Assembly (NCBI GenBank): GCA_015680905.1
Contig: CM027378.1
Coordinates: 58,553,501 to 58,617,500, forward strand
DNA length: 64,000 nt
From: Coptis chinensis
Taxonomy: Eukaryota > Streptophyta > Magnoliopsida > Ranunculales > Ranunculaceae
Reading direction: 5' to 3'
In this document: piece by piece, positions 1-11,339 of the stretch
How the letters are laid out: each line of letters opens with the position of its first letter
How positions within the stretch are numbered: the stretch's first letter is position 1
Position numbers and translations under genes: made by a program
The notes under the pieces: model-generated
The model's database searches: none
What the model was told of the DNA's origin: nothing
What the model saw: the letters and a program-made list of their open reading frames with translations, nothing else

Positions 1-589
1 GCTGAACAACACATCCGTATTAAGGAGAACCTATCGGCGAAAGTAGCAAGAGACAAAGATATTCGGAGTAAAGATTTTTCTAACAGCAAGAATTCTAAGC
101 CGAAGCAAGGACAGTCAGATCAACAACATAACGATGAAAAGAATGATAATCAGAAGCAAGTCAATTTTAATTGTGATGGAAAGACTCTACCGGAGCTAAA
201 ATGCCAAGTACTCTGTTATATATGAGAAGTTGAAAAGTGGGAATCTTCTTTCAACGCCTTATCCGCTTTCAGAAGATACCAAAGGTACAAGGGACAAATC
301 CTTGCGGTGTAAGTACCATAATGACTATGGCCATGAGATAGAACTTTGTCGCTCTCTCTGGGGTTGGATTCAGAAATTAGTGGAGAAAGAACTTTTAAAC
401 GAATATCTTACTAGAAACTCTCAACAGGCAGTTGCTGCAACTCATGAGCATGTCATTAATGTTTTCCATTCTCATGTTGAGTCTCTTTCCAAAAGTCAGA
501 GTATTAATCAAAAGCGTTTGAAAGTTAATTATGTTGATGAGTTTAATCGTGTCAACAAAGTCGATTTTGTCAAAGGAATCCAGACATAA
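1..589 (+). pseudogene. gag remnant with zinc knuckle (Gypsy element 1)
   Basis: The C-terminal part of a Tat-type gag. A knuckle-like CKYHNDYGHEIELC segment is followed by a helical stretch with LVEKELLNEYL, matching the usual Tat pattern C-x2-H-x4-H-x4-C then 'L.E.LI..G.L..F'. In the family this segment packages RNA in the virus-like particle. Fossil; upstream gag lies outside the window. Confidence 0.65.
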
Positions 590-649
590 ACTTCTGAAGA
601 AGATCCCCTCCGATTCACTGATGATGATCTCCTTGGTGTATATCACCTT

Positions 650-945
650 CACTATGACACAATCATAATTACTGTGTCTATAGGTGCTTCTCGTGTTCAA
701 CGGGTAATGATTGACATAGATGCCACTTCCAGCATCATTTTCAGTGGATGTTATTCTCATATGCAACTTCATGAGGGTATGATCATCGCCGAAGACAATC
801 TTATCATCGGTTTTGACAGGACAACATCTTCAGCGGTTGGAAGAATCACCTTACCAATCAAATTAGTGAACAAAGAAATTGAGCTCGATTTCTTATTGAT
901 GGACTATCGTTCCCACTATAACACAATTTTGGACAGAGATTGAAT
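650..945 (+). pseudogene. Retroviral-type aspartic protease remnant (Gypsy element 1)
   Basis: The segment around VQRVMIDIDATSSIIF lines up with the Tat protease pattern 'v..vLIDtGSSadil', and a downstream NTILDRD resembles the conserved 'yN.ilGR' end of the domain. In the family this enzyme cuts the gag-pol polyprotein. Fossil copy. Confidence 0.6.
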
Positions 946-952
946 ACATTCC

Positions 953-2803
953 ATGGGTGTTCTAGTCTCCACATTTCATCAGTGTGTCAAGTTCCCATTC
1001 CCTGGGCATATTTGCAAGGTTCGTAGTGACCAGGTATCTGCCCATGCCTGCCATGACAAAACAATGGATGACTATAAAAAATCTGAAGTTCGTGGTAATA
1101 CAATCCTTGCAAGTGCCCCACCCAAGTTGCAGTTACCAAGCGGCGTACCCTCCATCTATAATATTAAGGCTCATGTGAAAGGGCCGCCTACATTGGATCG
1201 CCTTTTGGAAGTGCAAGTAGGAGATTCAACAAAAGAAACTAGTTTTATTTCCGTTGAACTTTCGAGCGTAGAGCAAAAAGAGTTGGTTTCCCTTTTACAG
1301 CGAAATAAGCATATCTTCGCTTGGAAAATTGAGAAAATGTCAGGAATATACCCTTTTGTTGCCTGTCATAAACTTGACATTGATCCAAGTTTCAGGCCAG
1401 TTCACCAAAAACCAAGAAGAATGGCACCTGATCGGAAGCTCAAAGTTAAGGAGGAGATTGATAAGCTACTTGCAGTTAACTTTATCCGACGAGTTACTTA
1501 CCCAAAATGGCTTGCTAATGTCGTCACAGTGCCAAAAAAGAATGGACAAATCAGAATTTGTATTGACTTTACAAACCTTAACAAAGCTTGTCCGATTCAT
1601 TCGTATCCATTGCCACGAATTTTCGAACTGGTGGATGCCACTTCGGGCATCCAATGCCTATCTTTCATGGATGCTTCTTCAGGGTACTACCAGATATCTT
1701 TGAATGTGGATGACCAAGAGTTCACCGCCTTCATCACTGATCAAGACATTTTTTGCTACACTGTTATGCCTTTTGGTTTGAAAAATGCCGGTGCAACCTA
1801 CCAAAAGCTTGTCAATACAATTTTTTCCGATCTGCTGAGAAAAATAATGGAGGCTTATATCGATTATATAGTCGTTAAATTGAAGCTTACTGGTGATCAT
1901 CTTTTCGATCTCCAACTTATTTTTGATAGGGTTAACAAGTATAACATGAGACTCAATCCCACCAAATGTTCTTTTGGCCTCTCTTCTGGAAAATGTCTGG
2001 GATACCTCATGACTCGTAGAGGTATTGAGGCTAATCCTGATCAGATACGCGCCATTATTGATATGATATCACCAAAAAATAAGAAGGAAATTCAACAGCT
2101 TACTGGTCGGCTTGCCGCTCTTCATAGATTTATTTCTAAATATTCCGATCGTTATCATCCCTTATTCCAGACTTTAAAGGGGGCGGCAACTTGGAACGTT
2201 GATTGTGAGATGGCATTGCAACAACTGAAGAAATACTTGGCCAGTCTTCATATATTGACAAGTCCTTCAACGGGTCAACCTATTAGCATATACCTAACAG
2301 CTACAACTCAAGCTGTTAGTGATGTTCTTTTCTTTGATGATGGTAGACCCGTCTTTTTTATTAGTAAGACTTTAATCGGAGCTGAGTCTCGTTATTCAAA
2401 GATGGAAAAAATTGCACTTGCATTGGTTCATGCCGCTCGCCGATTGAAACCATACTTCCAGGGGAGGTTGGTCAGAGTTTATACTGAGTATCCCTTACGC
2501 AAGATCTTTCGTAACGCACAAGAATCAAGCATATTAGCCGAATGGGAAAGTTATCTTAGTGCATATAACATTGTCTTTGAAAGTCGTACTGCTGAAAAAG
2601 GACATGCTCTGGCTTCTTTGATAGTTGATTTTTCGATTGATGATTCTCCTATTGACGATTTCTTGTGCCAGGAAGAATCTATGGAAGACATTCTGCCGCC
2701 AATAACTGGGGGCAACGAAGACCAACTTGAAAACATAATTCCTAATACTATTGACCTATGGATTGTTTACTCAGATGGCTCCCATAATAAATTTGGGTCT
2801 TGA
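953..2803 (+). pseudogene. Reverse transcriptase and Ty3-type RNase H (Gypsy element 1 pol)
   Basis: About 616 residues are open. The RT core shows VPKKNGQIRICIDFTNLNKACP, the SYPLPRI motif, FMDASSGYYQI, MPFGLKNAGATYQ and a YIDYIV segment at the usual catalytic YxDD position. Then follow 'LNPTKCSFGLSSGKCLGY', the connection domain 'QLTGRLAALHRFISKYSDR', and the Ty3 RNase H region with ISKTLIGAESRYSKMEK. The frame runs on into the start of a second RNase H (IVYSDGSHN). The family copies RNA into DNA in the particle. Part of a broken element; no function is implied. Confidence 0.85.
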
Positions 2804-3060
2804 ATTGGATGTGTTTTTGTTAAACCTGATGGAGAGAAGATTGAGAAATTTGTGCCATTTGCCTTCACCGCTTCAAATACCAAAGCCAAATATGAGGCTG
2901 CCATTTGTGCCTTGAGAACAGCTTTGAAACTGGGAGCGCGAAAGCTCCATTTATACACGGATTCTCACCTTGTTGCCAATCAGTTTGGTGGGTCTTTTGA
3001 AGCAAATGAGGAGCGTATGGTGGCTTATCTTAGTTTGATACATAGCCTTGCCTGACAATT
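2740..3060 (+). pseudogene. Second, archaeal-type RNase H remnant (Gypsy element 1)
   Basis: The pattern 'YSDGS ... PFAFTASNTKAKYEAAICAL ... LYTDSHLVANQ' is the archaeal-type RNase H that Tat-lineage elements carry after the normal Ty3 RNase H. This domain is the main reason for the Tat assignment. Fossil. Confidence 0.6.
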
Positions 3061-3739
3061 TGATAGCATCTCTATCACTCAAAGACTCCGAAATGACATA
3101 CGTCATGCAGATTCGTTGGCTTATCTCTCGACCACAGTTAGAAGCGAAGAGTCAAGACACATCACTGTGGAGTTCCAGAAAGAGCCAAGCGTTGCCTTTA
3201 CCGAAAAAGAGTTGCATGACTTGTATGTACATGAAAGCAATTACCTCTTTTGCTTGTACACAACAACGAAATATGACCCACGTATAATCGCACCAATCAT
3301 GACTCAAAAGCGGAACAGGGAGATGGAAAATTCACAACATGACCATACTTTGGACCTTCCATCAGAGTCCATAGATCCATTTGTTCCTCCTGAGTTCGTT
3401 CCAGAAATAGATAGTGAGTCGGTACATGAAGCAGATGATAGTCTTGAAGTTCCCGATATGATCCTATCGAAGCCAGTGATGATCTCTAATAAGCAAGATT
3501 GGCGTCTTCCCTATATCCAATACTTGCACATTTCTTCACTTCCGCCAGAACCAAAACTCACTGAAAGAATCAAACGCGATTCATGGAAGTTTTTGGTGAT
3601 ATCTGCTACTGATGGAGGTTTGCAATTATATCACAAAGGCTCTGACTTAAACCCTATGTTGCGATGCCTATCAAAATAGGAAAGACTTCAAGTTTTGGAG
3701 GAGATTCACTCTATTTATGCGGAAGCCACTCCAAAGGAT

Positions 3740-4790
3740 GAAGTTTAGCTCATAAGACTATGACACAGGGCTATTGGTGGCCAGAGATGCAAAATGATGC
3801 AAAACACCTATCTGAGAGGTGTGAGCCATGCCAAAAGCACAACAATATGAGTAAACTCCCTGTTACTAAGTTACATCCCATGGTTAGCCCATGGCCATTT
3901 ACCAAATGGGGCTTAGACATTATTGGCCCTTTACCTAAAACTCCAAGTAGTATACGATTCCTACTTGTGGCAACCGATTACTTTACCAAATGGGTAGAAG
4001 CGAAACCTTTGGTTCAAATCCATGCTTCCAACATCAAGATGTTTTTATGGAGTGATATTGTCTGTCGTTTTGGCATCCCTACTACACTTGTATCAAATAA
4101 TGGTAAACAGTTTGATGCTAAAGAAATTCGTCAGTTCTATACTAATTTGAAGATACGTCATAACTTCTCTGCACCTTATCATCCGCAGGCCAATGGGCAG
4201 GCTGAAGCCACCAATAAGGTGATTTTTGCCAACTTAAAGAGACGTTTGACTGGCGCCAATGGGAATTAGGTCAAGGAGTTACCAGCTGTCTTATGGGCTT
4301 ATAGGATAACACCAAAATATTCAACTGTATTATCACATTTTAACCTTGCATATGGTGCTGAAGCAGTCTTACCTACATAACTGATCTCCAATACATCTCG
4401 GTCAGTTGCTGTTGAAACGGGCTCCAATGACAATACTTTGGCTCAGTCAAAAGCTCTTATTGATGAGGTTTGCTTTGAGGGACTACAACAGCTTATTAAG
4501 TATCAAGCTGACATGAAACGGAACTACGACAAGAAGATCTGTCATAAGTCTTTTGCTCCTGAGGACTGGGTTCTATGTAGAAACCCAAAACTTATTGAAT
4601 CAGGAAAGTTTAGAGAAAATTGGCAAGGATCCTACATCATAGATCATCCAGCATTTAAGGGGCCATATTTCCTCCGTACTGTTTTTGGAAGAATGATAGA
4701 AAGCCATGGAATACTTACCACCTTCGCAAGTTTTACCATTAGGAAATCTTTTATATTTTTACGTTTACTCCATCAATAGTAAATCTATCC
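3740..4790 (+). pseudogene. Integrase remnant (Gypsy element 1)
   Basis: It holds part of the zinc-binding end (CEPCQKH), then the catalytic core with 'PWPFTKWGLDIIGPLP', 'LVATDYFTKWVEA' and 'YHPQANGQAEATNK', and a C-terminal stretch near 4440-4780 with PEDWVLCRN and 'GSYIIDHP'. The family inserts element DNA into the chromosome. Part of a broken element. Confidence 0.8.
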
Positions 4791-5434
4791 ATCTATGTAG
4801 TTCGTTCTATTTTATCCATCAATAAAGGCATTCAATTTCCATTCTCATATGTTTGACTGTCATTTTACATTACTCTATTCTTTTGTACTCTTTCTTTCAA
4901 TAATATCATTCATTAACGTTAATTCCAGAGAGGTCATCTATATTATGCCTTCTTCGGTCCAAGTAAGTCGCATTCATGCCTACTTGAAGGAAATCCGAGT
5001 CAATAAGATGGTTATTCTTGATCGGTACAATTATTGCAATACTCCCAAATTACAATATCCGTGCAAATTCCACTACTAACGCAACGACGTTGTGCTTTAG
5101 TTTGGTTCCAGTGCAAGGGTGATGGCCTTGCACCAAAAGTTGCCCGGCCTTGCCTCACGTTCGGTACAAATATTTTGACACCTGAATAGCTAGGTTCATT
5201 GAGGACGATCATGGCCCTTTTGCCATTCAATCACACTTTCTCCAATGGATTTTATATTGGGGGCTTCTGCATTCCCCTCGTTATATCGTTATCATATTTT
5301 TCTATCCATACTATGTATCGACATGGAACAAAGTAAGCAAGATCAAAAGCAAGATGATATATTATTATCAAATTATTGCTGGCGATGCATGTTCATTCAA
5401 GGTTGGTAGTATTTTTACTACATTTATTTCAAAA
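4791..5434. other. Non-coding spacer between pol and antisense ORF of Gypsy element 1
   Basis: AT-rich spacer with a GC-richer patch near 5090-5230. No convincing coding signal. It occupies the place where Tat elements carry a long untranslated stretch. Confidence 0.4.
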
Positions 5435-7251
5435 TCAACAGTCTATTAAGTTCCCTCTAGAAAATGGTACACCTTTCGGAGCAACTTTAACAATCTCCAT
5501 ATACATTAGATATAATTTATTGTAGGTCTTCTTTCTCTCTTCATTCTTTTCCAGAACATCTGCCTTTTGCATAACTACTTGCATCCTTTCCATCTCTTTA
5601 TTTCCTATCTCTAGAGAAGCTTGTGTTAACAATTTCTTGTTTTCCACATTCTCTTTCTTAGCAGCACTTAATTCTTTTTCTAATCCCAACACTTTTACTG
5701 TCATCTTTTCATTTTCTTCTTCCTGAGTTTTCATCCGGGCTTTCAAATCTTCTAATTCTTCGGTCCTTAGAGTGGTGTTCCGCTATTGTTCTTCCATCTC
5801 ATTTAATTCTTCCATTATTCTCACTACCTTAAACATTAACGTAACTTTAAAACGCATGTTACAGATAAATAAATAAACAAATAAAAACATAATTTACCTC
5901 GTTCCTTTTCTCCCGTTGCATGCTAGTTGTCACATGGATTAAATTGTTGGATTCACCTTGCGTTTTGTGATTTTCCTTCAGTGCTAAAATGCCAAATCCA
6001 ACCTGTACAGTATCATCTTTCTTCTCTAAATATTTAGCCACAGTTTTCTCCTTTTCTTTTATGCTATCTTCTCTCCCATAACCATCTTCTAAAAATTTAT
6101 AAGTTTCACCGTCGTCCTTCAACGGTAACTCATAATCTTTTCTTCTTAACGTTCTCCTATTTTTTGACGTATTCACTTCTTCCTCTGTATCACTATTACT
6201 ATCTTCATCTTCTACGATTATTCGCTTATTCCTAATAATATTGTTTTGATCTTTGATCTTATTTTGTCTAGTTAATTGTCCACTCATAACTTCAAATTCT
6301 TTAGTTCGCTTTTTCTCCACACCTCTTTTACTATTTTTCCTTTCTACAACTTTACAACTCTCAACTTCATCCTTTCCTTCAACACTTCCTTCTTCTTCTC
6401 CCTCATCACTTTCTTCTTCACTCTCTTGCCCTCCACTCTCATCCTCTTTTTCCGCCTCTTTCTCCACCTCACATAAGAAGTCCACAATATCATATAGGAA
6501 ACTTAGGTCAAATACTTTAGATGGTATTTTCCCATGGAAGTAAAATGTTAAGTTATCCTATGTTTTGCTATCCATGTTTACCATATCAATCGGTGAAATT
6601 TCATCTACAAATACAATTAACAACAAAAACACAATTAGTAATTAAGTTATTACACAATTTTCCTTTCCTAACACAAACATAGTATCGACCTCTGCGTAAA
6701 CACAATAGATTCTTACCAGTAAAATTGTTTGGAACGTCCCTTCTTATCGTGTTCCACTTCCCTCGTATGTGATACGGATAATCTTCCCAATGCTTATAGC
6801 TATCAGGAAGACCACTAAACCTCTCCCTTCTATTTTTAAAATGCATGCCAAGCATTATGAAATTGTCTTTCGGAGTGACACGAGGCCTTGCAATTGAGTA
6901 AAGCTCTTGACACCCAAATCTTCGTTTGTACCATAATTGTAATCTTCACATCCTTGAGACTATTGACCAAAACAGAATTGATATTTGTGCAGGTGTAACA
7001 TGCCACCATTCTAAGATCCTTGCAACGGTATTATCCAAGGGAAATTTCAACCCATATGATAATTGGTGCCATGTTGCTACTACTTCATCTTCTTTGGTTT
7101 TTTGTAAAACATTTTTCACACTGTCCACATTGAATTCTTGTAATGCAAAACGTTTTTTCATCTCCGTTATTGGAGTCTTCCTTGGTTGACCTCGTATGTA
7201 TAGAGTACCCTTTGTCTTGGTCCATCTTCGTTGAAGTTGAATTCTCGTCAT
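5435..7251 (-). pseudogene. Antisense extra ORF (aORF) of Gypsy element 1
   Basis: Three coding-like blocks lie on the - strand between integrase and the 3' LTR. The first block (7251-6946) reads 'GLKFPLDNTVARILEWWHV', like the N-terminal domain of plant 'putative gypsy-type transposon' proteins. A middle block has 'RYYVCVRKGK'. The last blocks (6485-5435) are very acidic and lysine-rich, with a predicted coiled coil (repeated EK/KE heptads near 5435-5746). Antisense ORFs in this place are described for Retand- and Grande-type Tat elements; their function is unknown. Part of a broken element. The + strand ORFs across this stretch (serine/phenylalanine-rich) are shadows. Confidence 0.5.
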
Positions 7252-7264
7252 TATCGTATCAAAT

Positions 7265-7974
7265 TCTCGCTTCTAATTTGTTAAATCAGATTACTTAAGC
7301 TCGCTTTCCAATTATTTTTTCTTTCCTTAAATATTTTTTATCCATGTGTCGTACCTTGTTATTTATAGTGATGAAATCTTTTGTTTCAGTTGGACTGGAA
7401 CTGCAAGTCTATTTCCCTCGTGCAATGGGACTCTAAGTTCGAACCGCTTCTAAAACCTTTTCTTGGTTTCTAATCGAAAAATAATTTGTCACCTTCTCAC
7501 ATATGGGTCCTCCCACCATTCCTTATACTACGTTATTTGCTCTATCCGCTTTTTTCAAAAAGTGAAACCTCCCCGGCACATTCCTTTACTATTGTATTTG
7601 CTCTTTAACCTTTTTCAAAAAGTGAAATCGCAAGATTGTTTACTTTTCTTCAAGTTCCTACATACTAAACTAGGCCAGTCTAGTGTATTTTGTCTCTTCA
7701 TAACAAAAACCAAAATACAACAAGTCGGTCATAATGTAATATCACTACCCCACTTCAAGACAATAAAGTGTGGCACGTCCCACTTCCTATACAATTTTAA
7801 AAAACTCAATACCATAGGCCGGCCAGCCCTAAAATTCTTTTACCTATTTAATTTTTTCCTTCTTATTCTTATGACCAAACAAGTTCCAAACCCATCTTCT
7901 TACTTTTATAACTCTATTATTTTTAGCCTTTTAGCCGACCCCACACAATCTCTTAAGTTAAGATATTATTTTCG
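7265..7974. other. AT-rich untranslated region of Gypsy element 1
   Basis: No supported gene. It contains two similar copies of a short segment with 'ctttttcaaaaagtgaaa' near 7549-7568 and 7607-7627. A 172-codon + strand ORF over this stretch has low-complexity Phe/Leu/Ser composition and no motif, so I do not call it. Confidence 0.4.
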
Positions 7975-8345
7975 CCAATAACTTCCGCTAAAAAATTTCA
8001 CCAATTACTTCCGTCCAAAATTTTCACCACTTATTTTCGCCACTAATTTTCGCCAAATATTTCCGCTACTAATTTTCGCTAATAACTTCCGCCAAAAATT
8101 TTTGCCAATTATTTCCACCCATAATTTTCACCAATAACTTCAGCCAATTATTTCCGACAATAATTTTCACCAATTATTTCTGCCAATAATTTTCACTAAT
8201 TATTTCCGCTAATAATTTTTGCCAATTATTTCCACAAATAATTTTCGCTAATTATTTTCACCAATAATTTTCGCTAATTATTTCCGCTAATAATTTTCGC
8301 CAATAATTTTTGCTAATTTTTTTCGTCTTTTGTCGCCATTATTTT
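7975..8345 (+). repeat. Degenerate AT-rich tandem repeat, unit about 13-26 bp
   Basis: About 370 bp built from variants of 'aattttcgccaattatttccgcc'-like words: alternating 'aattttcgcc' and 'aattatttccgcc'. The array sits just inside the 3' LTR of Gypsy element 1. Tandem repeats in the 3' untranslated region are usual in Tat elements. Confidence 0.85.
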
Positions 8346-8518
8346 CGTCTCCTATCATCGCCTATTGTCGCCTTTGACAATGAGATTATGCACGCCAATA
8401 CTTGGTAACATTTTTTCTATTTTATTTTTTTTTATTTTAAATCGATGTTCTTCCATTCTTTTTTCTATATTAACTTTTTTGTTACATGGGCTTTGCCCAT
8501 CCACCAAAGAGAGGGCGA

Positions 8519-8935
8519 TGTATAGACCCCCACTTTGTGGCTCATTAAGCCCACAGATCTAGCCCAAGGGCATAATCCTAACTACACCCAATAACTGGTA
8601 TATTTAAGAATATGTCCAGGTTCATTATTGTAAAAATATAAGGATAAAAGTTCAAAGAGATAACAATTCTTGTGACAAACAAATACAGTCCTCTTAGGAC
8701 TCAACCTCTTCGGTCATATAAAAACCATTTTCTCTCATAATGTGAACGACGTTGAAAACTTGATCTCTAGAGAATAGATCTTGGGTATGTAGGCAACCAT
8801 TATCTTGGTTTAGTTTCACCTCCCCCAACATTAAATTCATCTGTTTCTTAGTGCGTTCTTTATCATTTGCTCTCATTGTGTTGAACCAGGTTATTGCCGA
8901 AACAATATACAAAAGTGCAACCATCATGGAGGTTA
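8519..8935 (+). repeat. 3' LTR of Gypsy element 1 (right end approximate)
   Basis: Starts TGTATAGACCCCCAC directly after the purine tract aaagagagggcga, the arrangement expected at a polypurine tract/LTR junction. The right boundary is not clear: no second LTR is in the window to compare, and no target duplication can be shown. Confidence 0.5.
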
Positions 8936-9304
8936 ATGTTTCCGCTCAAACTAGTTTTACGCAAAAACATTTGTATTGACTGTTTCAATGTTTACTAGTT
9001 TACCACTTATATTTGTAGATGAGTACATACCTTGGAAGCTTGGACAACAATTGATCTAATAATATTTTATGTCAATGTAGCGAGTAGTGTGGTCGAGAGG
9101 GTAGACAGTAGTTTCTCTTTAACCTGCCGTAAATTTGCCACAAAATTGATTTTATGAAGTTCATTTTTATTGTATTTAAGTTGTTATTTTTTCTTTGCCA
9201 ATTTTGAGATGAATTACATGTGGATTTTCATAAGTTGGTGAAGCTATCTTTCGTGTTTGGTTTGAGGCTATTTTTGTTTTTTATAGAGGCATTTTTTAGC
9301 ATTG

Positions 9305-9306
<2 letters not shown>

Positions 9307-9347
<41 letters not shown>
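9307..9347 (+). repeat. (TC)n microsatellite
   Basis: About 20 uninterrupted TC units. ORFs running through it with poly-Ser/Leu are artefacts of the repeat. Confidence 0.98.
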
Positions 9348-9349
<2 letters not shown>

Positions 9350-9600
9350 TATGGGCAACCTGCAAGTCAAGGGTACAGTATCTTGTACTATCTCATACTT
9401 GGTGCGAGGCTAACTTCACAGCTGGTCGATGTGGCTGCAAAGGTGGGAGCTACTCTAGGGAATCATGAGGAGTTAGTGTATGAAGGAAACCCCCATATAT
9501 TTATAAATGGGAGGATCCTAATGCTTTATATTTCAGATTTGACTAGCTTTAGGGAAGTAATTTATCACGACACAGTGGTACATTACTTTTCTTGTAATTC
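9348..9600 (+). other. Unassigned exon-like stretch
   Basis: One frame downstream of the (TC)n tract reads a non-repetitive stretch including 'LVDVAAKVGATLGNHEEL' and 'VYEGNPHIFINGR', which looks like ordinary protein sequence rather than repeat. I do not recognise it. It could be a captured gene piece, but there is no splice or domain evidence. Confidence 0.25.
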
Positions 9601-9839
9601 ATTCTTTATATTATACAACATTTTATACAGCACCATTTTTAAGTTGATCTAAGAACGAATACTTTGTGGGTATGATCTTATCACTATATAGATCATATCC
9701 ACAAAATTTTAGTTCATTTTGAAATTTCTATCCCTTTCAAAAGTAGATTTGAAAATGTGATTTTTTCAAAAGTAGACTATTGTATATATATATATATATA
9801 TATATAAGTTCCATTTACAACACTTTTTATACCCTATAT
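9600..9839. repeat. Partial foldback MITE with (TA)n tract
   Basis: It contains words also found in the MITE at 9840-10223 (ttatacaacattttataca; atccacaaaattttag) and a (TA)n run at about 9784-9806. It looks like a truncated relative of the neighbouring MITE. Confidence 0.5.
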
Positions 9840-10223
9840 GGGGTAGGTTCTGTTTACAACATTTTTTATACAACGTTTTATACAATACTCATTGAAAATA
9901 TGAATTAAGCCTTGATTCCTTGTAAATATGATCTTCACACCATGGAGATCATCTCCACAAAAATTCAGGACATTTGAAAACTCCTAACCATGAGAAAAAT
10001 TGCTCTCAACCTATGAATTTCTATCAACAGTCCAAAAATATCGAATTTGTAACCATTTTTTTGGCAAACTTAGAAATGTTCAAAGGACCCAACTTTTTAT
10101 GGAGGTCATATCCATGGTGAGAACATCTTATCCACAAAACATTAGCCATTAAAACATCTTGAACGGTCGGGTGGGGGGTATTGTATAAAATGTTGTATAA
10201 AAGTTGTAAACGAAACCTGCCCC
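9840..10223. mobile_element. MITE with ~46-bp terminal inverted repeats, flanked by (TA)n
   Basis: The left end ggggtaggttctgtttacaa (from 9840) is mirrored by the right end ...ttgtaaacgaaacctgcccc (to 10223). The inverted match continues to gtattgtataaaa at the inner side, about 46-49 bp in all. Both outer sides are TATATA. It is 384 bp long with no coding capacity. The interior carries a second, shorter inverted pair (tccacaaaaattcagg / tggaggtcatatcc) shared with other foldback elements here. Superfamily not assigned; insertion into TA microsatellites recalls rice Micron elements. Confidence 0.8.
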
Positions 10224-10239
10224 ATATATATATATATAT

Positions 10240-10422
10240 GGGCCAGCTAGGTTGATAGCCAATTTTCTTACATCCATCTTACAACCAGTTTCCATCATTG
10301 GATCACGTTGACAAATCTTGAATCAAATGCCCAGATCTAATCTAAATTGAACAAAGCAAGGGTATAATGGTAAATTTTGTTCTTTCTCTCCCAAATTGAA
10401 CAAACCGAAAATTTCAATTTAG

Positions 10423-10427
<5 letters not shown>
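10240..10427 (+). repeat. Left TIR of MULE-1
   Basis: About 188 bp matching the reverse complement of 18628-18817, with scattered mismatches. It includes 'aagggtataatggtaaattt' and 'ccgaaaatttcaattt' in both arms. Confidence 0.9.

Positions 10428-10519
<92 letters not shown>
10428..10519 (+). repeat. (CT)n microsatellite at inner edge of MULE-1 left TIR
   Basis: An uninterrupted CT run of about 46 units. The right TIR has only a short GA run at the mirrored place (about 18632-18644), so the tract has expanded on one side. It lies just upstream of the GRF pseudogene, where a 5' leader would be. Confidence 0.97.
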
Positions 10520-10520
<1 letters not shown>

Positions 10521-10946
10521 ATTTCACAATCTAATATCAATATCTCCTCTACCGAAGAAAATCATTCAAGCTTGAAGTTTTTTACTGTTCAAGTGAGTTC
10601 TTTTCTATTTTATCGTGGTGTTTGGAACAAACCCACCCATATACATCTTTTGCTTAAATAATTTAAAGATGTAAGATTTTTTTTCTTCTATTAACTCTAT
10701 TTTCTAAAAATTATGTAGTTGCTATGTTTTTCATTAAATTTGAGATGAATGTGGAGTTATAATATGGATAAATCGTTATTTAAGATGAAGGTTGAGTTAA
10801 TATTGTTTAATTTAATTTGAAATCCACTATATTTGTTCTAATGTATTTCATTAGTTAGAAATATTGAAATTGGTCAGAACTATTCTAATGCAATTTTATT
10901 TGATATTTTTTAATTTTTTTCTTATATAGTGAAGTTCGATCCATAA

Positions 10947-11141
10947 ATGAGGTGCCCAATATGTGGAAGTTAAGTATTTAAGAGAATCTCAGGAACCACA
11001 AGGAATCCTGGATGACCTTTCTCTGTTTGCGAAAAAAATTCGGATCGTTTTCCTAGCGATGAGAGATGTAGTTTTTTTAAGTGGGCGGATAATGAAAAAA
11101 TTATGGAAGCTCGTCATCGTCGAATATCACTGAAGAATTGA
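10947..11141 (+). pseudogene. GRF-type zinc-finger protein, decayed copy (MULE-1 second gene)
   Basis: From ATG at 10947 the frame reads M-R-C-P-I-C-G-S, then a stop, then VFKRISGTTRNPG, a second stop, then PFSVCEKNSDRF...RCSFFKWADN. That is the zf-GRF pattern CPxCG - RxSxTxxNPGxxF - C - CxFFxW, with all four zinc-ligand cysteines kept despite two in-frame stops (TAA after GS; TGA in place of the Arg codon after NPG). The homologous copy at 20762 in MULE-2 shows the same text without stops. GRF fingers bind nucleic acid in other proteins. It reads inward from the left TIR, convergent with the transposase. Confidence 0.8.
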
Positions 11142-11339
11142 AATATTAAAATTCTTCTGTTCTAGCTCCAACATTTTTCCCAACTGAGAGTCGAGCTTTT
11201 ATTTGAGCAAGGAGGATAACGACTGATTCAGAAATTCACTCAATCGGAATATTAATATTTAAGTTGTTGTTGGTTTGTCTTCTCTTAGCGGTTTTGTGTA
11301 TTTTCAACTGGTTGGTTAAGGTGTTATTGTCTTAGACTG

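Larger units (their letters stand above)
1..8935 (+). mobile_element. Old Ty3/Gypsy LTR retrotransposon (Tat lineage), left end outside window
   Basis: Remains of gag, protease, reverse transcriptase, two RNase H domains and integrase occur in the Gypsy order on the + strand. They are followed by an antisense extra ORF, an AT-rich tandem repeat, a purine-rich tract (aaagagaggg) and a TG-starting LTR at 8519. An archaeal-type RNase H after the normal one, together with an antisense ORF between integrase and the 3' LTR, is known for the Tat lineage (Retand, Grande, Ogre relatives). The element is clearly broken, with roughly eight to ten breaks across its reading frames, and looks older than the copy at 49594-59748. 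Its 5' LTR would lie left of the window, so age by LTR comparison is not possible. The right end is approximate. Confidence 0.8.

Noticed and set aside
6253-6543. Ser/Phe/Leu-rich + strand ORFs
   Set aside because: Antisense shadow of the acidic block of the antisense ORF in Gypsy element 1.
7463-7981. 172-codon + strand ORF
   Set aside because: Low-complexity composition, no motif, inside the untranslated region of Gypsy element 1.
9220-9652. Poly-Ser/Leu ORFs over the (TC)n tract
   Set aside because: Frames exist only because CT repeats have no stops; no start context or domain in the repeat part.
10337-10661. Arg-Glu and Ser-Leu repeat ORFs over the (CT)n tract
   Set aside because: Microsatellite artefacts.
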